Below, one piece after another: positions 57,639 through 64,000 of a stretch of DNA of 64,000 nucleotides; the stretch's first letter is position 1, and each line of letters starts with the position of its first letter. Position numbers and translations under genes: made by a program. This DNA comes from Micromonospora andamanensis (GTDB lineage: Bacteria; Actinomycetota; Actinomycetes; Mycobacteriales; Micromonosporaceae), in contig NZ_BOOZ01000027.1 in assembly GCF_016863495.1 (NCBI RefSeq), forward strand, positions 1 to 64,000, read 5' to 3'. The notes below the pieces were generated by a model. The model made no database searches, was not told where the DNA came from, and saw only the letters and a list, made by a program, of their open reading frames with translations.

Positions 57639-58898
57639 TCAGAGTCGGGCCAACCAGCCGCCGGGGCGGGCGATGATCCGGCGTACCACCGAACCGGCCG
57701 CTCCCACCGCGGCGGCTGTGGCGCCGAGGGTGGCCGGCCGGACGGTGACCGGGGACCAGGCCGCGGTGAGCACCCGGCGTTCGATCTCGGCGAGTACGGG
57801 GGGCCGGAGCCAGCCGGTGAGCGGGGCGTAACCGCCGCCGAGCACCACCGTGTCGAGGTCCAACAGGTTGACCACGCTCGCCACGGTGACTCCGATCGCC
57901 GTACCGGCCTCGGCCAGGGCGCGCAGGACCGCGGGGTGTTCGGCTGCGGCGAGCTGAGTCAGCCGGGTTGACGCCCGATCGGCCGGCAGGTCGGCTCCGG
58001 CCAGGCCGGCGGCGGAGAGGATCGCCTCCTGGCCGGCGTAGAGCTCCAGGCACCCACGGCCGCCGCAGCGGCAGGGTGGCCCGTCCGGGCGGACCGGGAT
58101 GTGCCCGATCTCGCCGCTCCAACCGCGGGTGCCCCGGAACAGCGCGCCGTCCAGCACGATGCCGGCGCCGATGCCGACCTCTCCGGAGATGTGCAGGAAG
58201 CTGCCCGGCGCGGCACCGGCGTGCAGCTCGCCCAGGGCGGCGAGGTTGGCTTCGTTGTCGACCACCAGGGGCGGCACGCCGTCGACGGTCTCGGTCAGTG
58301 GGGGGTGGTCGGCCAGCAGTTCCGGCACCGGCACGTCCCGCCAGCCCAGGTTCGGTGCGAGACGGACCCGCCCGGCGTCGTCGACCAGGCCGGGCACCCC
58401 CAGGGCCGCACCGGCCAGGGTCAGGCCCTGGGCGTCGGCGTCGGCGCGGGCCTGTCCGGCCAGCTCGGCGAGCCGGCCGAGCGCGTCGGCCGGAGAGACG
58501 GGTCGCTGGTCGGCCCGGTGCACGGTGTGGTGCCGGACCTGACCGGCGAGGTCGACGACGCAGGCGGCCAGGTAGTCGACGTTGATCTCCAGCCCCAGCC
58601 CGGCCGGGCCGTCGCCGGCCAGCATCAGACCGCGCGCCGGGCGACCGGCGCCGGCCCGGGGTGTCGGGTCCGCCTCGGTGACGAGCCGACCGGCGACGAG
58701 GTCCTCCACCACGGCCGAGACGGTGGCTCGGGTGAGGCCGGTCTCGGCGGCCAGCGCGGCGCGCGACGGCGGGCGGCGGGCGGCGGCGATACGGCCGAGC
58801 ACGAGGGCGAGATTCAGCTCACGCAGGCTGCCCTGCCGCACCGCACCGGCCGGGGCTGCGGGTGGTTTCACCCCTTGACACTGCCACACCACAGTCAT
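57639..58898 (-). CDS. xylR: ROK-family xylose repressor (XylR-type)
   Basis: 419 residues. N-terminal winged helix (SRAALAAETGLTRATVSAVVE), then a ROK sugar-kinase-like domain with GLEINVDYLAACVVDLAG, ALGVPGLVD, GEVGIGAGIVL and the ROK zinc motif GHIPVRPDGPPCRCGGRGC. Divergently transcribed from xylA; expected to bind the 58897-58920 dyad and release it with xylose or a derivative. ATG 58898 would lie inside that dyad and has no ribosome binding site. GTG 58871 (nine residues shorter) is a reasonable alternative start. Confidence 0.88.
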   Translation of the reverse strand: MTVVWQCQGVKPPAAPAGAVRQGSLRELNLALVLGRIAAARRPPSRAALAAETGLTRATVSAVVEDLVAGRLVTEADPTPRAGAGRPARGLMLAGDGPAGLGLEINVDYLAACVVDLAGQVRHHTVHRADQRPVSPADALGRLAELAGQARADADAQGLTLAGAALGVPGLVDDAGRVRLAPNLGWRDVPVPELLADHPPLTETVDGVPPLVVDNEANLAALGELHAGAAPGSFLHISGEVGIGAGIVLDGALFRGTRGWSGEIGHIPVRPDGPPCRCGGRGCLELYAGQEAILSAAGLAGADLPADRASTRLTQLAAAEHPAVLRALAEAGTAIGVTVASVVNLLDLDTVVLGGGYAPLTGWLRPPVLAEIERRVLTAAWSPVTVRPATLGATAAAVGAAGSVVRRIIARPGGWLARL

Positions 58899-58920
58899 TT
58901 AATTCAACCACTGAACAAAT
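58897..58920. promoter_or_regulatory. Candidate XylR operator
   Basis: A+T-rich 24-bp interrupted dyad of the form ATTT-N2-TTCA-N4-TGAA-N2-AAAT, in the 49-base gap between the annotated xylR and xylA starts. Confidence 0.7.
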
Positions 58921-58947
58921 AGCGGATGACACCACCGGAGGTCTGCC

Positions 58948-60135
58948 ATGGCACCCCGTCCCACCCCTGCCGACAAGTTCTCCTTCGGGCTCTGGACGGT
59001 CGGCTGGCAGGGCCGCGACCCGTTCGGCCACGCCACCCGCGAAGCGTTGGACCCGGTGGAGTCGGTGCACCGACTCGCCGAGCTGGGCGCGTACGGCGTC
59101 ACCTTCCACGACGACGACCTGGTCCCGTTCGGGGCGGACGCCGCGACCCGCGACGCCCAGATCGCCCGGTTCCGCAAGGCGCTCGACGAGACCGGCCTGG
59201 TGGTACCGATGGTCACCACCGACCTGTTCCAGCAGCCGGTCTTCAAGGACGGTGGCTTCACCAGCAACGACCGAGACGTGCGGCGGTACGCGCTGCGCAA
59301 GGTGCTGCGCAACATCGATCTGGCCGCCGAGCTGGGTGCCAAGACCTTCGTCATGTGGGGCGGCCGCGAGGGCGGCGAGTACGACGTGGCCAAGGACGTC
59401 CAGGCCGCGCTGGAGCGTTACCGTGAGGCGGTCGACCTGCTCTGCCAGTACGTCATCGACCGCGGCTACGACCTGCGCTTCGCGCTGGAGCCGAAGCCCA
59501 ACGAGCCGCGCGGCGACATCCTGCTGCCCACCGTCGGGCACGCTCTGGCGTTCATCTCCACCCTCGCCCACCCGGAGCGGGTCGGGGTGAACCCGGAGGT
59601 CGGCCACGAGCAGATGGCCGGGCTCAACTTCGTCCACGGCATCGCCCAGGCGCTCTGGCAGGGCAAGCTGTTCCACATCGACCTCAACGGCCAGCGCGGC
59701 ATCAAGTACGACCAGGACCTGGTCTTCGGCCACGGCGACCTGCTCAACGCGTTCGCCCTGGTCGACCTGCTGGAGCACGGCGCACCGGGCGGCGGCCCGG
59801 CGTACGAGGGGCCGCGCCACTTCGACTACAAGCCCTCCCGCACCGAGGACATGGACGGAGTGTGGGTCTCCGCCGCCGCGAACATGCGGACCTACCTGCT
59901 GCTCAAGGAGCGGGCGGCGGCGTTCCGGGCCGACCCGGAGGTGGTCGAGGCGCTGGCCGCGAGCAAGGTGGGCGAGTTGGGCGTACCGACCCTGGGCGAC
60001 GGTGAGGGCTACACCGAGCTGCTCGCCGACACCGGCGCGTTCGAGAACTACGACGTCGACGCGGCCGCCGCCAAGGGCTTCGGATTCATCCGGTTGAACC
60101 AGCTCGCCGTCGAGCACGTGCTCGGCGCACGCTGA
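58948..60135 (+). CDS. xylA: Xylose isomerase
   Basis: 395 residues, class I actinobacterial xylose/glucose isomerase converting D-xylose to D-xylulose. FSFGLWTVGWQGRDPFG, catalytic-His region GVTFHDDDLVPFG, TFVMWGGREGGEY, metal ligands in LEPKPNEPRGD and NPEVGHEQMAG, LFHIDLNGQ, and HFDYKPSRTEDMDG are all intact. GGAGG seven bases before ATG 58948. Ten bases ahead of xylB, one operon. Confidence 0.97.
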   Translation: MAPRPTPADKFSFGLWTVGWQGRDPFGHATREALDPVESVHRLAELGAYGVTFHDDDLVPFGADAATRDAQIARFRKALDETGLVVPMVTTDLFQQPVFKDGGFTSNDRDVRRYALRKVLRNIDLAAELGAKTFVMWGGREGGEYDVAKDVQAALERYREAVDLLCQYVIDRGYDLRFALEPKPNEPRGDILLPTVGHALAFISTLAHPERVGVNPEVGHEQMAGLNFVHGIAQALWQGKLFHIDLNGQRGIKYDQDLVFGHGDLLNAFALVDLLEHGAPGGGPAYEGPRHFDYKPSRTEDMDGVWVSAAANMRTYLLLKERAAAFRADPEVVEALAASKVGELGVPTLGDGEGYTELLADTGAFENYDVDAAAAKGFGFIRLNQLAVEHVLGAR

Positions 60136-60145
60136 GGCGGCCGGC

Positions 60146-61603
60146 ATGCCGCTCGTCGCCGGGGTGGACTCTTCCACCCAGTCGTGCAAGGTGGTCGTCC
60201 GGGACGCGGAGACCGGTGCCCTGGTCCGGCAGGGCCGGGCATCGCACCCGGACGGCACCGAGGTCGACCCGTCGGCCTGGTGGTCCGCCCTCCAGACGGC
60301 GATCGACGCCGCCGGTGGGCTGACTGACGTCGCCGCGGTCTCCGTGGGAGGTCAGCAGCACGGCATGGTCTGCCTTGACGAGGCCGGCGAGGTAATCCGG
60401 CCGGCGCTGCTGTGGAACGACACCCGGTCCGCCGGGGCAGCGGCCGAGCTGGTCCAGGAGGCGGGCGAGGGGCAGGCCGGACGCCGGTTCTGGGCCGACG
60501 CGGTGGGCAGCGTGCCGGTGGCCAGCTTCACCGTCACCAAGCTGCGCTGGCTGGCCCGGAACGAGCCGGCGAACGCGGCCCGGGTGGCGGCGGTCTGCCT
60601 GCCGCACGACTGGTTGACCTGGCGACTGGCCGGGGCCCCCGGGCTGGACGCGTTGCGTACCGACCGCAGCGACGCCAGCGGCACCGGCTACTGGTCCCCG
60701 GCCACCGGCGAGTACCGGCCGGATCTGTTGGAGCAGGCGCTCGGTCGGGTGGTGCGGGTGCCGACGGTACTCGGCCCTACCGAGGCCGCCGGGCATCTTG
60801 ATCTGGCAGCGCTGTCCGGCTCCGGTGCCGCCCCGGGCTCCGGCGCGGCGCTGCTCGGGCCCGGCGCGGGCGACAACGCCGCCGCCGGCTTCGGCGTCGG
60901 GGCGCGTCCCGGCGACGTGGTGGTGTCGATAGGTACCTCCGGCACGGTCTTCAGCGTCGCGGACACCCCGGCGGCCGACCCGAGCGGTATCGTCGCCGGC
61001 TTCGCCGACGTGACCGGCCGGTTCCTGCCACTGGTCTGCACGCTCAACGCGGCCCGGGTGCTGGACGCCGCCGCGGCGATGCTGCGGGTGGGTCTGGACG
61101 AGCTGGCCGATCTGGCGCTGGCCGCGCCACCCGGCGCGGACGGGCTGGTCATGGTGCCGTACCTGGAGGGCGAGCGCACCCCGAACCGGCCGGACGCCAC
61201 CGGGGCGGTGCACGGGCTGACGCTGCGCACCTCGACCCCGGCGCATCTGGCCCGGGCGGCCGTGGAGGGGATGCTCTGCGCCCTCGCCGACGGGCTCGAC
61301 GCGCTGGCCGCTCACGGCGCGGAGGTACGCCGGGTGATCCTGGTCGGCGGCGGTGCCCGGTCGGCGGCGGTGCGTCGCATCGCGGCGCAGGTCTTCGGCT
61401 GCCCGGTGGTCGTCCCACCGCCCGGTGAGTACGTCGCCGACGGTGCCGCCCGACAGGCCGCGTGGTTGGCGCTCGGCACGGGGGAGGCGCCGTCCTGGAC
61501 ACCGTCCGGCGTCGAGGAGTACGCCGCCGAGCCGGTGCCCGGCATCCGGGAGCGCTACGCACAGGCCCGGGAACTCCACCTGGACCGGTTGGCCAAGGGC
61601 TGA
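60146..61603 (+). CDS. xylB: Xylulokinase
   Basis: 485-residue FGGY-family kinase phosphorylating D-xylulose to enter the pentose phosphate pathway. AGVDSSTQSCKVVVRD (ATP site), GGQQHGMVCLDE, LLWNDTRS, VSIGTSGTVF and the C-terminal ILVGGGARSAAVRRI signature are present. Full length. Follows xylA by ten bases. Confidence 0.96.
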   Translation: MPLVAGVDSSTQSCKVVVRDAETGALVRQGRASHPDGTEVDPSAWWSALQTAIDAAGGLTDVAAVSVGGQQHGMVCLDEAGEVIRPALLWNDTRSAGAAAELVQEAGEGQAGRRFWADAVGSVPVASFTVTKLRWLARNEPANAARVAAVCLPHDWLTWRLAGAPGLDALRTDRSDASGTGYWSPATGEYRPDLLEQALGRVVRVPTVLGPTEAAGHLDLAALSGSGAAPGSGAALLGPGAGDNAAAGFGVGARPGDVVVSIGTSGTVFSVADTPAADPSGIVAGFADVTGRFLPLVCTLNAARVLDAAAAMLRVGLDELADLALAAPPGADGLVMVPYLEGERTPNRPDATGAVHGLTLRTSTPAHLARAAVEGMLCALADGLDALAAHGAEVRRVILVGGGARSAAVRRIAAQVFGCPVVVPPPGEYVADGAARQAAWLALGTGEAPSWTPSGVEEYAAEPVPGIRERYAQARELHLDRLAKG

Positions 61604-61609
61604 CCACCA

Positions 61610-61665
61610 CCGATCCCGGGTCGGTTGGCATCCGCGTGACGAGGAGCCAGCCGATCCGGGATCGG
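61610..61665 (+). terminator. Possible terminator after xylB
   Basis: 10-bp inverted repeat CCGATCCCGG / CCGGGATCGG with a long 36-base loop; weak support. Confidence 0.3.
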
Positions 61666-61736
61666 GCACGATCCCGCCCGTGCCGGGGGGGCGACCCGGT
61701 GATCAGCTCGTTATCCCGCCCTGGTTGGCTGCCCGC

Positions 61737-63161
61737 ATGACCTCGACCACAGGCCGACCCGCGCGGGTGTGGGGCAGGAGCGCGCCGCGCCGGCTCTACA
61801 GCGTCGTGGTCTTCGTGCTGCTCGCCTCGCTGGACAACGTGGCGATCGGTCTGGTGCCCCCGTTGTACGGCGCGATCGCCGACTCCTTCGAGGTGCCGCA
61901 ACGGCTGCTCGGCCTGGTCACCGCGACCAGCTTCCTGGTCAGCGCGGTGGCGGCGGTGGGTTGGGCGTACTTCGGCGACCGAACGAACCGTAAGCCGTTG
62001 CTCATGATCGGCACACTGCTCTGGGCGGCCGGCACCGGGGGCAGCGCGCTGGCCGGGAACTATCCCACATTCCTCGTCGCGCAACTGCTCGCCGCGGTGG
62101 GCCTCGGCGCGGTCGGCTCGGTCGGTTACTCGGTCGTCACCGACCTCATCACGCCTCGCCGTCGGGGCCTGGTGATGAGCTTCTGGGGGCTCTCCCAGGG
62201 GGTCGGCACGGTGGCCGGTGGCCTCGTCGGCGGGCTGCTCGGCGCGGCCGACTGGCGTCGGCCGTTCCTGCTGCTCACGGTGGTCGGGTTGGCCGCCACG
62301 GCGGCCTACCTGTTCACCTACGACATCCGGCGCGGCCAGAGCGAGCCGGCACTTGCCGCCGCGCTCGCCACCGGCGACGACTACGACTACCGGATCAGCC
62401 GGGCCGACCTGCCCGTCATCCTGGGTAGGCGGACCAACCGTTGGCTGATCCTCCAGGGACTCACCGCGCAGGCCGCCTTCGGCTCGCTGGTCTGGCTGCC
62501 GGTGCTCTTCCGCGAGCGGGCCGAGGACCAGGGCTACACCACGGCGACCGCCATCGTGGTGGGCAGCGTCTTCGCCGCACTGTTCCAACTCGGCGGGGTG
62601 TTCTCCATAGTCGGCGGGCTGATCGGCGACGCGCTGCAACGGCGTACGCCCTCGGGTCGGGCCATTGTCGCCTCGGTCGGCATCTTCGCCGCGCTCCCGT
62701 TCTACCTGGTGTTGTTCTTCGTGCCGATGCGCATCGACGTGCCCGACGGCGCCGGGAGCGGCGCGGTCGTGCGGGCGGTGCTGACAAGCGTGGTGAGCGA
62801 ACCGACGGTCGGGCTGAGCCTGCTCGCCGCGCTGCTGGCCCTGGCGTTGACCTCGGCGAACTCACCGAACTGGTTCGCGCTGATCGCCGACGTCAACCCA
62901 CCGGAGAACCGGGGCACCGTCTACAGCCTCGGCAACCTGGTCAACGGGGTGGGTCGGGCGGCCGGCAACGGGCTGGTCGGTGTCGTCTTCCACGGGTTGC
63001 GGGTGGCCTTCCCGCCGCCGCTGAACTACGCCGTCGGGCTGGCCGCCTTCCAGCTCTTCTTCATCCCGACAGGTGTCATGTACTGGCTCGCCGCCCGTAC
63101 CTCGCCGAAGGACATCGCCGACGTCCGCGACCTGCTGCACAGCCGCGCCGAGAAGCTGTAG
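61737..63161 (+). CDS. Major facilitator superfamily transporter
   Basis: 474 residues, 12 predicted membrane helices. MFS loop 2-3 motif in AYFGDRTNRKPLLMIG, helix 4-5 region GSVGYSVVTDLITPRRRGLV and GLSQGVGTVAGGLVGGLLG, then a charged central loop (DDYDYRISRADLPVILGRR). The sequence resembles the Spinster-like subgroup rather than sugar symporters, so placement after xylAB does not prove xylose transport. ATG 61737 begins the family; no clear ribosome binding site. Confidence 0.85.
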   Translation: MTSTTGRPARVWGRSAPRRLYSVVVFVLLASLDNVAIGLVPPLYGAIADSFEVPQRLLGLVTATSFLVSAVAAVGWAYFGDRTNRKPLLMIGTLLWAAGTGGSALAGNYPTFLVAQLLAAVGLGAVGSVGYSVVTDLITPRRRGLVMSFWGLSQGVGTVAGGLVGGLLGAADWRRPFLLLTVVGLAATAAYLFTYDIRRGQSEPALAAALATGDDYDYRISRADLPVILGRRTNRWLILQGLTAQAAFGSLVWLPVLFRERAEDQGYTTATAIVVGSVFAALFQLGGVFSIVGGLIGDALQRRTPSGRAIVASVGIFAALPFYLVLFFVPMRIDVPDGAGSGAVVRAVLTSVVSEPTVGLSLLAALLALALTSANSPNWFALIADVNPPENRGTVYSLGNLVNGVGRAAGNGLVGVVFHGLRVAFPPPLNYAVGLAAFQLFFIPTGVMYWLAARTSPKDIADVRDLLHSRAEKL

Positions 63162-63167
63162 TGACCA

Positions 63168-63194
63168 CCGGTGGGGCCCGAGGGGCCCCACCGG
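63168..63194. terminator. Bidirectional terminator between MFS gene and glucosidase
   Basis: Perfect 12-bp stem CCGGTGGGGCCC / GGGCCCCACCGG with a three-base loop between convergent genes. Confidence 0.8.
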
Positions 63195-63200
63195 GACGGC

Positions 63201-64000
63201 TCAGGCGGTGCGGACCCAGACGGTCACGTCGGTGGGCACCGAACCGTCCTCGTCGAGTGGTGCGCTGCTGTGCACCAGCTCGCCGGCGGGCGCCGGGACG
63301 GCGTCCGCCCCGAAGTTGGTGAGGACGACCAGGTCGCCGTTGCGGAAGGTCAGCACCTCGTCGCCGGAGGAGAGCCACTCCAGGGTGCCCGGACCGAGGC
63401 CGTACGCACGGCGTAGCCGCAGCGCCTCCCGGTACAGCTCGTACGTCGAGCCGGGTACCCCACGCTGACGGTCCAGCGCGTACTCGGCCCAGATCGGGGG
63501 CTGCGGCAGCCAGCTCGCGTCCGTGGGCCCGAAGCCGTACGAGGGCGCGTCGGCCTCCCACGGGATCGGCACCCGGCACCCGTCGCGGCCCCGCTGGGTG
63601 CGCCCGCTGCGTTCCCAGGTCGGGTCCTGCCGGGCCTCGTCGGGCAGCGTGGTGTGCTCCGGCAACCCGAGTTCCTCGCCCTGATACAGGTAGGCCGAGC
63701 CGGGCAGGGCAAGCATCAGCAGGGTGGCCGCGCGGGCGCGCCGCAGCCCGATCGCGGCGTCCGGCTGCTCGTCACCGACGCCGATGCCGTTGGGGCGGGG
63801 AGTGCCGACCGGCAGCCCGAGCCGGGAGGCGTGGCGCACCACGTCGTGGTTGGAGAGCACCCAGGTGGTGGGCGCACCCACCGCGTCGGTGGCCTCCAGC
63901 GACCGCGTGATGACCGCGTACTGGGCGGGGGCGGTCCAGGAGGCGAGCAGGTACTCGAAGTTGAACGCCTGGTGCATCTCGTCGGGGCGTACGTAGCGGG
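63201..64000 (-). CDS. GH13 alpha-glucosidase, C-terminal part (runs off the window)
   Basis: About 266 C-terminal residues; the 5' end lies beyond 64000. TWVLSNHDVVRHASRLG holds the conserved His-Asp of GH13 region IV, GSAYLYQGEELGLPEH is the typical late-barrel motif of oligo-1,6-/alpha-glucosidases, and GCRVPIPWEADAPSYGFG and LYREALRLRRAYGLG lead into a small beta domain. Hydrolyses alpha-glucosidic bonds in maltose- or isomaltose-type sugars. Not truncated biologically as far as can be seen. Confidence 0.93.
   Translation of the reverse strand, partial: RYVRPDEMHQAFNFEYLLASWTAPAQYAVITRSLEATDAVGAPTTWVLSNHDVVRHASRLGLPVGTPRPNGIGVGDEQPDAAIGLRRARAATLLMLALPGSAYLYQGEELGLPEHTTLPDEARQDPTWERSGRTQRGRDGCRVPIPWEADAPSYGFGPTDASWLPQPPIWAEYALDRQRGVPGSTYELYREALRLRRAYGLGPGTLEWLSSGDEVLTFRNGDLVVLTNFGADAVPAPAGELVHSSAPLDEDGSVPTDVTVWVRTA

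Noticed and set aside
61737..63161. Calling the MFS protein a xylose transporter
   Set aside because: The sequence is Spinster-like rather than sugar-porter-like, and a 133-base gap separates it from xylB; position alone is weak evidence.

Overview
High-G+C actinobacterial chromosome, most likely a Micromonospora-type member of the Micromonosporaceae. The support is the codon usage, the fosfomycin-type MurA, a conservon, NucS mismatch repair, Scy/FilP-like coiled coils, an NAD-dependent 180-kDa-class glutamate dehydrogenase, a remnant of an XRE/DUF397 gene pair, and many leaderless-looking promoters. The window is mostly chromosomal core and metabolic genes. I saw no prophage, transposase, CRISPR array, tRNA or rRNA.

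Layout. 0-5 kb: B12 adenosyltransferase with a VOC protein, divergent murA, 3-hydroxybutyryl-CoA dehydrogenase, and an ABC-2 exporter. 5-16 kb: ethylmalonyl-CoA mutase, a DUF1540 protein, a DUF4126 membrane protein, nucS, an aldehyde dehydrogenase, an FHA protein, two hydrolases, and a tandem-fused double hydroxyacyl-CoA dehydrogenase. 15-22 kb: an AI-2E-type permease, a decayed XRE/DUF397 regulator invaded by palindromic and heptamer repeats, and two long coiled-coil polar-growth-type proteins. 22-29 kb: crotonyl-CoA carboxylase/reductase, epimerase, thiolase, MeaB, an Asp23 protein and an isobutyryl-CoA-type mutase. 29-40 kb: thioredoxin-TPR protein, arginase-family protein, penicillin-binding lipoprotein, giant glutamate dehydrogenase, a second palindromic repeat, and a sortase with a wall-anchored-type partner. 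40-45 kb: CebR-type box and GH6 cellulase, then three acidic proteins, two of them sharing a domain. 45-57.6 kb: conservon (sensor, roadblock, DUF742, GTPase), lactonase-fold protein, VWA protein, sugar transferase, and two SpoIIE-type phosphatases around a MarR regulator. 57.6-64 kb: xylose regulator, isomerase and kinase, an MFS carrier, and a truncated GH13 glucosidase.

The unifying theme of the first 29 kb is the ethylmalonyl-CoA/B12 acyl-CoA mutase pathway. Thiolase, two hydroxybutyryl-CoA dehydrogenases, Ccr, epimerase, Ecm, an IcmA-like mutase, the MeaB chaperone and the adenosyltransferase are spread over about 28 kb in separate transcription units. Their start regions carry two related short dyads (TACCGNNCRGTA and TTANCNNNYGTTCR) that I read as operators of a shared, probably TetR-like, regulator encoded elsewhere. 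This candidate regulon is the most interesting observation. The second is a family of long perfect palindromes (arms CGATCWTGCAGTT) present twice in intergenic or decayed DNA.
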